From the NCBI RefSeq assembly GCF_024652905.1, contig NZ_CP102428.1, forward strand, positions 1,376,501 through 1,440,500: a stretch of 64,000 nucleotides of DNA, in the 5' to 3' direction. Positions 38,924-47,289 of this stretch are shown here, in pieces. Within the stretch, counting starts at the first letter, position 1, and each line of letters begins with the position of its first letter. The translations under genes were made by a program, and so were the position numbers. A model generated the notes under the pieces. It was not told where the DNA came from. It ran no database searches and worked only from the letters and a program-made list of their open reading frames with translations. The stretch comes from Pseudomonas oryzihabitans. GTDB taxonomy: Bacteria > Pseudomonadota > Gammaproteobacteria > Pseudomonadales > Pseudomonadaceae.

Positions 38924-40024
38924 GTGAGTTTGAACGTGATGGTAGTGGGAGCGTATGGAAATTTCGGCTCCATCATCAGCCGCCGTCTGGCGCGAGTGGA
39001 CGGGATCGAGCTTGTGCTCGCAGGGCGCGGAGCGCAGATAGCCCAGTTGGCGCAGGAACTAGGCACCCGATTTTGGCAGGGCGATGTGCTCGGCACTGAC
39101 TTCGCCAAAGCGCTAAGCGCGTTCCAGGTCGGACTCGTCATTCACACTGCGGGGCCTTTTCAAGGGCAGGACTATGCGGTGGCCAGGGCCTGCATAGCCG
39201 CAGGCGCGCATTACTGTGATCTATCCGATGCACGGGAATTCGTGGCGGGTATCACCCAGCTCGACGAGTCCGCAAGGTCTCGCGGCGTGGCTGTGCTCAG
39301 TGGCTGCAGCTCCGTTCCTACGCTGTCCGCCGCCGTCATTGAGGCTTTTCTCGCGAAGGCAGGTGGCGATTTTCGCGCGCGCAGCCTGCGCTACGGCATC
39401 ACGTCCTCTGCCAAGATGCCCGGGCTTTCCACCGTCCAGGGCGTACTCAGCTATGCCGGACGTCCCGTTCCCCAGCAACGCAATGGACGGCTGGAGCAGG
39501 TGCCTGGCTGGTATGGCCTGGAGTGGGTATCCATAACAGGCATGCGTGGTCGGCGTCTCGTGGCCAACGTGGATGTGCCTGACATGGCGGTATTTCCAGA
39601 GCGCTATGGTCTTCGTGACGTCTGCTTCAAGGCCGGTCCAGGTCTCGCCCTGGGCACCTTCGCCAATCATCTGTTGGCACGCGCCATACGGAGTGGACTC
39701 ATCAGCCGACCTGATGGCATCGCCAGCAGGCTGCATCGCCTGGGCCGCCGGTTCGAGGCTTTTGGCAACGGTAAAAGCGCCTTCTATCTGGAGCTGGGCG
39801 GTGTCAAAGATGAGCAACCATCGCGCTACCGCTGGGAGCTTCTGGCTACGCACGACAAGGGCCCGCAGATACCCTGCTGTGCAGCCATTGCCTTGGCTTG
39901 CAAGATGGCAACAGGCTTCCAGCCCACGCCAGGCGCTCGCGTCTGTGTGGGCGAAATAGATCTGCAGGAGTATCTGGAGGCGATAGGGCCTTCGTTCATC
40001 ACGGTCACGGAGTGGTCGCGATGA
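38924..40024 (+). CDS. Saccharopine dehydrogenase-like NAD(P)-binding oxidoreductase
   Basis: The protein is 366 residues from the GTG at 38924, chosen because GGGGAG lies nine bases upstream; ATG 38939 would begin right at the fold. The Rossmann motif VVGAYGNFGSIISRRLA opens the protein, followed by LVLAGRGAQIAQLAQ, HTAGPFQGQDYAVARACIAAG and HYCDLSDAREFVAG. These are typical of the saccharopine dehydrogenase-like NADP-binding family with unassigned substrates. It overlaps a DUF2269-type membrane protein gene by ATGA, so the two are probably one functional unit. Confidence 0.8.
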   Translation: MSLNVMVVGAYGNFGSIISRRLARVDGIELVLAGRGAQIAQLAQELGTRFWQGDVLGTDFAKALSAFQVGLVIHTAGPFQGQDYAVARACIAAGAHYCDLSDAREFVAGITQLDESARSRGVAVLSGCSSVPTLSAAVIEAFLAKAGGDFRARSLRYGITSSAKMPGLSTVQGVLSYAGRPVPQQRNGRLEQVPGWYGLEWVSITGMRGRRLVANVDVPDMAVFPERYGLRDVCFKAGPGLALGTFANHLLARAIRSGLISRPDGIASRLHRLGRRFEAFGNGKSAFYLELGGVKDEQPSRYRWELLATHDKGPQIPCCAAIALACKMATGFQPTPGARVCVGEIDLQEYLEAIGPSFITVTEWSR

Positions 40025-40512
40025 CCTATCTGGTACTGAAGTACCTGCATATCCTGGCCGCGGTGTTCCTGTTCGGATTCGGCATGGGCTCCTACCTTTA
40101 TCTGATCGCTGCCACACGCAGTCGTATACCTCAGGTCATTGCCCAGGTCGCACGCATGGTGGTGTTCTTCGATACCTGGATCACCACACCCGCCGGCTTT
40201 CTGCAGTTGGGCACAGGCATCGCATTGGTCACGCTGATGGGATTGTCGGCATCCTCCGGCTGGGTGTTCGGCTCACTCCTGGTATTTTTCGCCGTAGGAG
40301 CGCTCTGGTTGCCGGTGCTCTGGCTGCAGGGGCGAATGCTGAAGCTTGCACGGCGAGCCTCGGAGCGCGGCGAGGCGCTTGGCCCGGATTTTCAGCGAGC
40401 CTACAGACTCTGGTTCTGGATGGGTGTCGCCGGCTTCCTCGGGATGTTCGTCATCCTGCTGATGATGGTCACCAAGCTCTATCCCCATCAGCTGCTGGCG
40501 TTGTATCGCTAG
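40021..40512 (+). CDS. DUF2269-family integral membrane protein
   Basis: This 163-residue protein has four predicted membrane helices (YLVLKYLHILAAVFLFGFGM at the start, ending FLGMFVILLMMVTKLYP). It matches the character of the DUF2269 predicted membrane family. The conserved His in KYLHILAA might bind haem, as proposed for related families, but this is uncertain. It is translationally coupled to the upstream oxidoreductase, suggesting a membrane redox partner. Confidence 0.75.
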   Translation: MTYLVLKYLHILAAVFLFGFGMGSYLYLIAATRSRIPQVIAQVARMVVFFDTWITTPAGFLQLGTGIALVTLMGLSASSGWVFGSLLVFFAVGALWLPVLWLQGRMLKLARRASERGEALGPDFQRAYRLWFWMGVAGFLGMFVILLMMVTKLYPHQLLALYR

Positions 40513-40591
40513 GGATTCACGGTCCGAGTTTGGCGCATCCCGCGTCCTTGATCTATCGTGTGCGCAGCCCATCAGCCGCGGATACCTGTCC

Positions 40592-41185
40592 ATGAGCCTT
40601 GCGAAGACCTTGCCTGCCCAGTGGCTGAACGAACCGACGAGCTGGTCCGATACGGATGGCCTGCTGCACATCAGTACCGATAGCGGAACCGACTTTTGGC
40701 AGAAGACCCAATACGGCTTCGAGCGTGACAGCGGGCATTTCCGCGGTTATGCGGCCGGTGCGGATTTCACCGTGCAGGTACGGATCACCGGGACCTTCAC
40801 CGAGCTGTACGATCAGGCTGGCCTGATGGTACGGCAGGGTAGCGATCGCTGGTGCAAGACGGGGCTCGAGATCAACGATGGCATCGCCCATCTGGGCAGC
40901 GTGCTCACCCTAGGGCATTCCGATTGGGCCCTGGGGCCGATGCCCGATGCCGTCCGCGGTTTCTGGCTGCGCATGACGCTGCATGACGAGGTGCTGCGCA
41001 TCCAGTACTCCCTGGATGGCCTGACCTGGCCGCTGTTGCGGCTGTGCCGATTCGCCAGCGAAGAGGGTGCGGACCTACGAGTTGGCCCCTATTGCTGCTC
41101 GCCGCAGCGCGAAGGCCTGGAGGTCAGCTTTGCCGACCTCCAGATCGGGCCGGCGATCGCCAAGGATTTGCACGACCTGAGCTGA
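40592..41185 (+). CDS. DUF1349 family protein (concanavalin-like fold)
   Basis: The 197-residue protein resembles DUF1349/YeeA-like proteins: TDSGTDFWQKTQYGFERDSG, FTVQVRITGTF, YDQAGLMVRQGSDRWCKTGLE and a late CCSPQREGLEVSFADL. These form a jelly-roll fold related to laminin G lectins; the exact role is unknown. No signal peptide is present. It stands alone, ending 11 bp before the convergent dehydrogenase gene. Confidence 0.82.
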   Translation: MSLAKTLPAQWLNEPTSWSDTDGLLHISTDSGTDFWQKTQYGFERDSGHFRGYAAGADFTVQVRITGTFTELYDQAGLMVRQGSDRWCKTGLEINDGIAHLGSVLTLGHSDWALGPMPDAVRGFWLRMTLHDEVLRIQYSLDGLTWPLLRLCRFASEEGADLRVGPYCCSPQREGLEVSFADLQIGPAIAKDLHDLS

Positions 41186-41196
41186 CCGTCTAGCGC

Positions 41197-41970
41197 TCAG
41201 CTCATCCAGTTGCCGCCGTCCACGTTGTAGGTCTGGGCGACCACGAAATCGCTGTCGCTGGACGCCAGGAACAGCGCCATGCCGACCAGGTCCTCGGCTG
41301 TTCCCATGCGACCGTAGGGTACGGCTTCACCGACCAGGCGCTTCTTCTCGCCCAGCGGCCGTTGCTCGTAATGGGCGAAAAGGGCGTCCACACCCTCCCA
41401 ATGCTCACCGTCGACCACGCCGGGGGCGATGGCATTGACGTTGATGCGGTGCTTGATGAGGTCGAGGCCGGCCGACTGGGTCAGGCTGATGACCGCGGCC
41501 TTGGTCGCGCAATAGACGGCAACCAAGGCTTCGCCGCGGCGCCCGGCCTGGCTGGCCATATTGATGATCTTGCCCCCATGCCCCTGGGCGATCATCTGTC
41601 GCGCGGCGGCCTGCAGGGTGAACAGGGGGCCGGCCACGTTGATGGCGAACAGTCGGTCATAACTTTCCCGGGAGATCTCGACGATGGGTGCCAGGTCGAA
41701 CAGGGCGGCATTGTTGACCAGGATGTCGAGCTTGCCGGCGGTGGCGATCACCTGGGTGATGGCCGTGTCGATGGACGCCTGGTCGGTGACGTCCATGGCC
41801 AGGGCATAGGCGCGCTCGCCCAGCTCCTCGGCGGTCTCGCGTGCTCGTTCGATATTGATGTCGGCGATGGCCACCGTCGCGCCTTCCTTGAGGTAGGCCT
41901 GGGCGAAAGCCCTGCCGATACCGCGGGCGGCGCCGGTGATCAGGGCGCTTTTTCCTTCCAGTCTGTTCAT
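41197..41970 (-). CDS. smoS: Sorbitol/polyol dehydrogenase, short-chain type (SmoS-like)
   Basis: The 257-residue SDR has the cofactor motif TGAARGIGRAFAQAYLKEG, NNAALFDLAP, catalytic Tyr/Lys in VYCATKAAVISL, and the family end VAQTYNVDGGNWMS. The GVVDGEHWEGVD segment matches the Rhodobacter SmoS sorbitol dehydrogenase closely in memory. It oxidises D-sorbitol to D-fructose and often other polyols. It follows a polyol-type solute-binding protein gene by 68 bp on the same strand, without permease or ATPase genes between. Confidence 0.88.
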   Translation of the reverse strand: MNRLEGKSALITGAARGIGRAFAQAYLKEGATVAIADINIERARETAEELGERAYALAMDVTDQASIDTAITQVIATAGKLDILVNNAALFDLAPIVEISRESYDRLFAINVAGPLFTLQAAARQMIAQGHGGKIINMASQAGRRGEALVAVYCATKAAVISLTQSAGLDLIKHRINVNAIAPGVVDGEHWEGVDALFAHYEQRPLGEKKRLVGEAVPYGRMGTAEDLVGMALFLASSDSDFVVAQTYNVDGGNWMS

Positions 41971-42038
41971 GGTCTTGGCTCCAATCGAGAGACTGACCGC
42001 GCGGTGCAGCGCGCGGTCAGGTCTTGGGTAAAGGATCG

Positions 42039-43346
42039 TTACTTGAGATAGCCCGCGCGTTTCATTTCGCGGGTCGTCGAGGTCTGAGCCGCATCGAGGG
42101 CCTGCTCGACGCTCATCTGGCCGGTGAGGGCGGCGGAGAACAGCTTGCCGACCGAGGTGCCGATGGCCTGGAACTCGGGAATGGTCACGTACTGAATGCC
42201 GACATAGGGCACCGGCTTGGCCGAGGGATGAGCCGGGTCGGCGTGCTGCATCATCTCCAGGGTGATCTTGGCGAAGGGCGCCGCGCTCAGGTAGGCCGGG
42301 CTGTAGGTGGACTGGCGCGTGCCCGGCGGTACGTTGGCGATGCCGTCCTGATCGGCCACCAGCTGGATGTATTCCTTGGAAGTCGCCCAGGTGATGAAGG
42401 TCTTGGCAGCCTCCTTGTGCTTGGCGCTCGCCGGGATCGCCAGTGACCAGGCATACAGCCAGGACGAGCCCTTGTCGGTGACCTCATGGGGCGAGGCGGC
42501 GAAGCCGACCGCATCGGCCACCTTGCTCTGGCTCTTGTCGGTGGTGAAGGAGCCGGCGACGCTGGCATCCACCCAGAGCGCGCACTTGCCGCTGTTGAAC
42601 AGGGCCAGGTTCTCGTTGAAGCCGTTGCTGGAAGCCCCGGGCGGGCCGTACTTCTTCATGTTGTCGACGTAGAAATTGGCCGCTGCCGTCCACTCGGGAC
42701 TGGTTAGTTCGGGCTGCCATTGTTCGTCGAACCAGCGCGCGCCGAAGGCGTTGCCCATCAGGCTGAGCAGCGCGACGTTTTCCCCCCAGCCGGCCTTGCC
42801 TCTCAGGCAGAGACCGTATTGCTCCTTGTCCGGCTGGTTGAGCTGGCTGGCGAAGGCGGCGAGTTGCGTCCAGGTCGGTTTGTCGGGCATCTGCAGGCCG
42901 GCGGCCTTGAACAGATCCTTGCGGTAGTAGGTGACGGTGCTTTCGCCGTAGAACGGCAGGGCATAGAGACGGTTGTTGACCGACAGCCCCTGGCGGACCG
43001 CCGGGAAGATGTCTTCGACGTCATAGCTGGCAGGCAGGTTGTCGAGCGGCTCCAGCCAGTTCTTGGCGCCCCACAGCGGGGTTTCGTAGGTGCCGATGGT
43101 CAGTACGTCGAATTGGCCACCACCGGTGGTGATGTCGGTGGTCAGCCGCTGCCGCAGCACGTTTTCTTCGAGTACCACCCAATTGAGCTTGATGTCGGGG
43201 TGCTGTTTTTCGAAGACCTGGGACAGGCGCTGCATGCGCACCATGTCGCTGTTGTTGACGGTGGCAACGGTGACCGATTCGACGGCCTGGGCAACACCGG
43301 TCAGTCCGAGACCGGCCAACAGCAGCAACGCGATAGGGCGCTTCAT
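42039..43346 (-). CDS. Polyol/sugar ABC transporter solute-binding protein (MtlE/SmoE type)
   Basis: The 435-residue family 1 binding protein has a Sec signal (KRPIALLLLAGLGLTGVAQA). The mature part matches MtlE/SmoE character: NNSDMVRMQRLSQVFEKQHP, GGGQFDVLTIGTYETPLWG and a late FQAIGTSVGKLFSAALTG. It should capture mannitol or sorbitol in the periplasm. The usual mtlFGK genes for two permeases and an ATPase are absent; the next gene is the SmoS-like dehydrogenase. It may use a transporter encoded elsewhere or be left from a deletion. An AraC regulator is divergent. Confidence 0.88.
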   Translation of the reverse strand: MKRPIALLLLAGLGLTGVAQAVESVTVATVNNSDMVRMQRLSQVFEKQHPDIKLNWVVLEENVLRQRLTTDITTGGGQFDVLTIGTYETPLWGAKNWLEPLDNLPASYDVEDIFPAVRQGLSVNNRLYALPFYGESTVTYYRKDLFKAAGLQMPDKPTWTQLAAFASQLNQPDKEQYGLCLRGKAGWGENVALLSLMGNAFGARWFDEQWQPELTSPEWTAAANFYVDNMKKYGPPGASSNGFNENLALFNSGKCALWVDASVAGSFTTDKSQSKVADAVGFAASPHEVTDKGSSWLYAWSLAIPASAKHKEAAKTFITWATSKEYIQLVADQDGIANVPPGTRQSTYSPAYLSAAPFAKITLEMMQHADPAHPSAKPVPYVGIQYVTIPEFQAIGTSVGKLFSAALTGQMSVEQALDAAQTSTTREMKRAGYLK

Positions 43347-43591
43347 CTTCTTCTCTCCGTGACTGCCACGGCGGGCAGCTTGTTGTTATGAATGGCTGGC
43401 CGCCGATATAAATCTGATCTCGACAGGCCCGCTGGAGAGGATTACAACAGCAGGGCCAAGCCGCTGGCTAACCTGGCATTGACCAGTTGCCGATACATTT
43501 TTGACCTGGATCGCTCAGCGCGCCGAGGTCAAAAAAGCATCGATAGCCAGGCCGGCCGGTGTGGGCCTACAAGAACAAGTAGAGGTACATC

Positions 43592-44506
43592 ATGAAGGCG
43601 ACCGCCTTCCTCGAGGCGCGGCCGGCAGAGCTGGAAGTGATCCTTGCCGCGCCCGACCAGAGCTTTCGCTGGTACGAGCACGACTATCCCTATGCCTTGG
43701 CGCGTTGGAATCACCATCCCGAGTACGAGATCCATCTGATCCGCCAGGGTAGCGGACGGCTACTGGCCGGTGACTATGTCGGGCCGTTCGCGGCTGGCCA
43801 CGTGGCCATGATCGGGCCGGACCTGCCGCACGACTGGATCGGCGATCTGCCACCCGGCGAGGTGCTCGCCGGGCGCGATGTGGTCATCCAGTTCAATGGC
43901 GAGCTGTTGCGCTCGCTGAGCACCGTGGCTCCCGAGCTGGGCGACTATCTACCTTTGCTGGAACAGGCCAGGCGCGGCCTGGAGTTCAGGGCCGACACGG
44001 CCCGGCAGGCGGCTGCATTGATCGAGGCGATGGGCCAGGCCCAGGGCGCCGAGCGCCTGCTCAAGCTATTCGCTTTGCTGGGCCTGCTGTCCCGGGCGCC
44101 GGAAAGCGAGCGGATCGTCCTGGCCAGTGCCTGTTATGCGCCGGCGCTGGACGCCCGTAGCGCCGCCCGGGTGCACCAGGCCTTCGACTATCTGCTGAGC
44201 GAGCTCACCGAAGATATCCGGCTGCCGGTGATCGCCAGGCGCGTCGGCATGAGCGAGGCGGGGTTTTCACGCTTCTTCAAGAAGGTTACCGGCCACGGCT
44301 TCATCGAACTGGCGCGCAAGCTGCGCATCCAGCGGGCCTGTCGTCTGCTGCGGCAGGCGGAGCTGTCCATTGCCACCATCTGCTTCGAGGTGGGCTATTC
44401 CAATCTGTCCAATTTCAACCGGCATTTTCGCAACGAGACCGGACAGACGCCCAGCCAGTATCGCCAGGAGCAGATCGGGACGCGGCGTCAGCAGCCGCCT
44501 GGGTGA
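43592..44506 (+). CDS. mtlR: AraC-family regulator of polyol genes (MtlR-like)
   Basis: The 304-residue protein has a cupin domain first (HHPEYEIHLIRQGSGRLL, GPFAAGHVAMIGPDLPHDW) and two helix-turn-helix motifs (IRLPVIARRVGMSEAGFSRF and LSIATICFEVGYSNLSNFNRHF). It is the size and type of MtlR, the mannitol-responsive activator of Pseudomonas, and is divergent from the MtlE-like gene. The gap of 245 bp between them should hold operators. The symbol is by context. Confidence 0.8.
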   Translation: MKATAFLEARPAELEVILAAPDQSFRWYEHDYPYALARWNHHPEYEIHLIRQGSGRLLAGDYVGPFAAGHVAMIGPDLPHDWIGDLPPGEVLAGRDVVIQFNGELLRSLSTVAPELGDYLPLLEQARRGLEFRADTARQAAALIEAMGQAQGAERLLKLFALLGLLSRAPESERIVLASACYAPALDARSAARVHQAFDYLLSELTEDIRLPVIARRVGMSEAGFSRFFKKVTGHGFIELARKLRIQRACRLLRQAELSIATICFEVGYSNLSNFNRHFRNETGQTPSQYRQEQIGTRRQQPPG

Positions 44507-44541
44507 GGGCGGTTATGCCCTGGGAGGATCCTATAAAGGTA

Positions 44542-44573
44542 GGCGTAGCTGACGCTGGAGCGCCAGCTACGCC
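44542..44573. terminator. Hairpin between convergent mtlR and aldo/keto reductase
   Basis: GGCGTAGCTG and CAGCTACGCC form a perfect ten-pair stem; the 12-base loop contains a further CGCT/AGCG pairing. It lies between stops at 44506 and 44584, with no long T-run on either strand. Confidence 0.55.
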
Positions 44574-44583
44574 AAACGGGGCT

Positions 44584-45621
44584 TTATTCCGCGCTGGACG
44601 GCTTGGCCCAGAGATTGATGTCGCCTTCGACCGCATGGGTATCGATCTCGGCCAGTTCCTCGGCGGTAAAGGTCAGGTTGTCCAGGGCTGCCACGTTTTC
44701 CACGATCTGCTCGGGTCGACTGGCGCCGATCAGGGCGCTGGTGATGCGCGGATCGCGCAGGGTCCAGGCCAGGGCCAGCTGCGCTAGGCTCTGGCCGCGG
44801 CGCTTGGCGATGGCATCCAGAGCGCGTACTCGGGCCAGGTTCTCGTCGGACAGATGGCCTTGCTGCAGCGACTGGCCACCGGGCTGATTGACCCGGGCCT
44901 CGGCCGGAACGCCATTGAGGTACTTGTCGGTCAGCAACCCCTGGGCCAGCGGCGTAAAGGCGATCACGCCACTGCCGATGTCCTCGGTCGCATCCAGCAG
45001 ATCCTTTTCGATCCAACGATTGAGCAGGTTGTAGGCCGGCTGGTGGATCAGCAGCGGGATCTTCCAGTCGGCCAGCAACTTGGCCATTTCCCGGGTCTTG
45101 GTGCCCGAATAGGAGCTGATGCCGATATAGAGCGCCTTGCCTTGCTGGACCGCCGTGGCCAGGGCACTGGCGGTTTCTTCCAGCGGCGTGTGCTCGTCGA
45201 AACGGTGCGAATAGAAGATGTCGACGTAATCCAGACCAAGACGCTTGAGGCTCTGATCCAGGCTGGCCAGGACGTATTTGCGCGAGCCGCCACCTTGGCC
45301 ATAGGGTCCGGGCCACATGTCCCAACCGGCCTTGCTGGAGATGATGAGTTCGTCGCGGTAGGCCGCGAAGTCTTCGCGCAGCAGCCGACCGAAATTGATC
45401 TCGGCGCTGCCATAGGGCGGCCCGTAGTTGTTGGCCAGGTCGAAGTGATTGATGCCCAGATCGAAGGCAGTGCGCAGCAAGGCGCGTTGACGATCCAGCG
45501 GCGTGGTGTCGCCGAAGTTGTGCCACAGGCCCAGCGACAGCGCCGGCAGCACGAGACCGCTGCGACCCACGCGGCGGTAAGGAATACGGTCATAGCGATC
45601 GGAAGCGGCTTGATAAGCCAT
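44584..45621 (-). CDS. Aldo/keto reductase, YghZ/KCNAB-like
   Basis: The protein is 345 residues from the ATG at 45621 (GAGGAG upstream). The longer in-frame ORF to 45870 adds unrelated sequence. The TIM-barrel AKR family 14 style is seen: GLWHNFGDTTPLDRQRALLR, FDLANNYGPPYGSAE with catalytic Asp and Tyr, SSKAGWDMWPGPYGQGGG with catalytic Lys, and SHRFDEHTPLEETA. The GPYG insertion is typical of YghZ-type L-glyceraldehyde-3-phosphate reductases, which also reduce methylglyoxal. Cofactor is probably NADPH. Confidence 0.9.
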   Translation of the reverse strand: MAYQAASDRYDRIPYRRVGRSGLVLPALSLGLWHNFGDTTPLDRQRALLRTAFDLGINHFDLANNYGPPYGSAEINFGRLLREDFAAYRDELIISSKAGWDMWPGPYGQGGGSRKYVLASLDQSLKRLGLDYVDIFYSHRFDEHTPLEETASALATAVQQGKALYIGISSYSGTKTREMAKLLADWKIPLLIHQPAYNLLNRWIEKDLLDATEDIGSGVIAFTPLAQGLLTDKYLNGVPAEARVNQPGGQSLQQGHLSDENLARVRALDAIAKRRGQSLAQLALAWTLRDPRITSALIGASRPEQIVENVAALDNLTFTAEELAEIDTHAVEGDINLWAKPSSAE

Positions 45622-45911
45622 TGAAAACTCCTCGGGATGGAATACTTGTTGGAAACCCAGGACATTCGCGCGTGGTGATACAGGCAGAGGCGCGACAATC
45701 GGAAAGAGCTCCGGGAAAGGACGCCATCCGATTAAAGCTGTCGACGGCGTCTTGTACAAACGGGCGCTGCGGAATTTGCGGTACGGGTGTGGCAAGCGGC
45801 GATCTAAATGCCCGAAGCCGTAATGCCAGGCAAAATGACCAGATCGCAGGAAATGGAAGAAAGCAGCCAACGTGAAAAGGCAGCCACTCGATGCAGCACT
45901 CCATAACCATA

Positions 45912-45939
45912 ACTTCGCATAATGTATATTATGTTAAAT
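45912..45939 (+). other. dif site for XerC/XerD chromosome dimer resolution
   Basis: The XerC arm is ACTTCGCATAA, the centre TGTATA and the XerD arm TTATGTTAAAT. The last 24 bases (from CGCATAA onward) are identical to the E. coli dif site; only the outer XerC end differs, as in other pseudomonads. Recombination here, activated by FtsK, separates chromosome dimers. It marks the replication terminus. Confidence 0.95.
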
Positions 45940-46232
45940 TGGATATGGACAGGTGCTGGTCATTGCCCTTTGCCATCCAATTAGCCCACTGCCTTTCTCC
46001 CTTATTACTGCCAGACCAGGCTCGGCTTCGACTTCCCTACCCTGGCATCGTCGACCAGCTTATTTTTAACTGCAGCAATTGCTGCTTGTGACGAATCTTC
46101 GCTGTGCGAACAAAACCGTCTTTGGCTTGCACCGCTGGACCTGTACACGGCTGCAGAACAATTTCTCGCCGGCATCCAGTGTCACCCGCACGCATCGCTG
46201 CTCAGCGTTTCTGCTAAAGGTCGTTCAGCGAC

Positions 46233-46274
46233 GATCCTGAAGACGCGCCTGTTACCGACCGCGCCTTCAGGATC
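46233..46274. terminator. Long hairpin near dif, downstream of pxpC
   Basis: GATCCTGAAG and CTTCAGGATC are perfect ten-base arms, with an inner GCGC pair, followed by TTT on the plus strand. It lies 41 bp past the pxpC stop and may end that leftward operon, although the T-run is on the other side. Confidence 0.5.
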
Positions 46275-46314
46275 TTTCAGCTCACCGTTGAACGTTCTGG
46301 CTGATTGTCGCCAG

Positions 46315-47289
46315 TCATCCAGCCAAGGCCTGCTGCAGGCGCTGCAAGCGTTCCTGGTAGATCCGGCGTGCCGCTAATGCATCTTCCAGCGTTACGGCGA
46401 CGAACCGCGCCTTCTGGTTAGGCTGCAGTTGGCCGATCAGATCTAGGTCGCTGCTGATGACCGTGCCGATCATGGCGTAGCCACCGCCCGACACCGCGTC
46501 TCGGTGCAGGACGATGGGTTCGAGGCCCGCCGGTACCTGGATCGAGCCGATGGGATAACAGCTGTCGACAATATTGGATGGATCCGAGCCGGCACCAAAG
46601 GGTTGTTCGCGTGGCGTGAATGCCAGCGGTCGACCGCCCTTGAATCTATAGCCGATGCGATCGGCTTCGGAGCCCACCGTCCAGGTATCTGCGAAAAAGG
46701 CCTCGGCGGCTTCCGCGGTCAGGCGGTGATGATAAAGCCCGGGTACGACACGCAAGGTCACTTCGCCGCCGCAGGCCGGTACCAGATCGCTCGGTAATCG
46801 AGTTCCAGGCTTGGCAGCTGCCGCTGGCGTTCCGATCGGCAATTCGTCTCCCGCGGCAAGACGTCGACCCTGGAAGCCACCGAGGCCACCCAGCGTATAG
46901 GTCGAACGACTGCCCAGCACCTCGGGCACATCGAAGCCTCCGGCCACCGCCAGATAGCCGCGGGCACCGGCCTTGAGGTAATCGAACTTGAGCACCTGGC
47001 CGGCCCGCACCATGAAGGCCTCGTCCAGCGGCATTTCGGCGCCGTCCAGGCGTGGCGTCATACGCGCGCCGCTCAGGGCGACCAGGGCGTCTTCGGCGAA
47101 CTGCAGCTCTGGCCCGAGCAAGGTGCATTCCAGCGCGGCGGCGCCGGGTGCATTGCCCACCAGCAGATTGGCCGCGCGCAAGGCATAGCTGTCCATGGCG
47201 CCGGACGGCGGAATGCCCAGGTGATAGTAGCCTTCGCGACCGAGGTCCTGGATCGCGGTAGCCAGGCCGGGGTTGAGTACCTTGATCAT
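46315..47289 (-). CDS. pxpC: 5-oxoprolinase subunit C (KipA/biotin-dependent carboxyltransferase type)
   Basis: The 324-residue protein starts MIKVLNPGLATAIQDLGREGYYHLGIPPSGAMD in outline and is the PxpC/KipA family (AHS2 domain). Conserved parts are the GIPPSGAMDSYALRAANLLVG and ECTLLGPEL stretches and the late GTVISSDLDLIGQLQP. With PxpA and PxpB it hydrolyses 5-oxoproline to glutamate with ATP. It is the last gene of a five-gene operon; its start overlaps the pxpB end by four bases. Confidence 0.92.
   Translation of the reverse strand: MIKVLNPGLATAIQDLGREGYYHLGIPPSGAMDSYALRAANLLVGNAPGAAALECTLLGPELQFAEDALVALSGARMTPRLDGAEMPLDEAFMVRAGQVLKFDYLKAGARGYLAVAGGFDVPEVLGSRSTYTLGGLGGFQGRRLAAGDELPIGTPAAAAKPGTRLPSDLVPACGGEVTLRVVPGLYHHRLTAEAAEAFFADTWTVGSEADRIGYRFKGGRPLAFTPREQPFGAGSDPSNIVDSCYPIGSIQVPAGLEPIVLHRDAVSGGGYAMIGTVISSDLDLIGQLQPNQKARFVAVTLEDALAARRIYQERLQRLQQALAG

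Larger units (their letters stand above)
45622..46314. other. Gene-free terminus region around dif
   Basis: The largest gap in the window (about 690 bp). It contains dif at 45912-45939 and a long hairpin at 46233-46274. Its GC content is visibly lower than that of the flanking genes from about 45890 to 46100. Short reading frames have no ribosome-binding sites and resemble nothing known. Confidence 0.7.

Noticed and set aside
45911-45944. Similarity to loxP (ATAACTTCG-CATA, then ATGTAT)
   Set aside because: The right arm does not match loxP, while 24 bases match dif exactly; a bacterial terminus explains it better than a phage P1 site.
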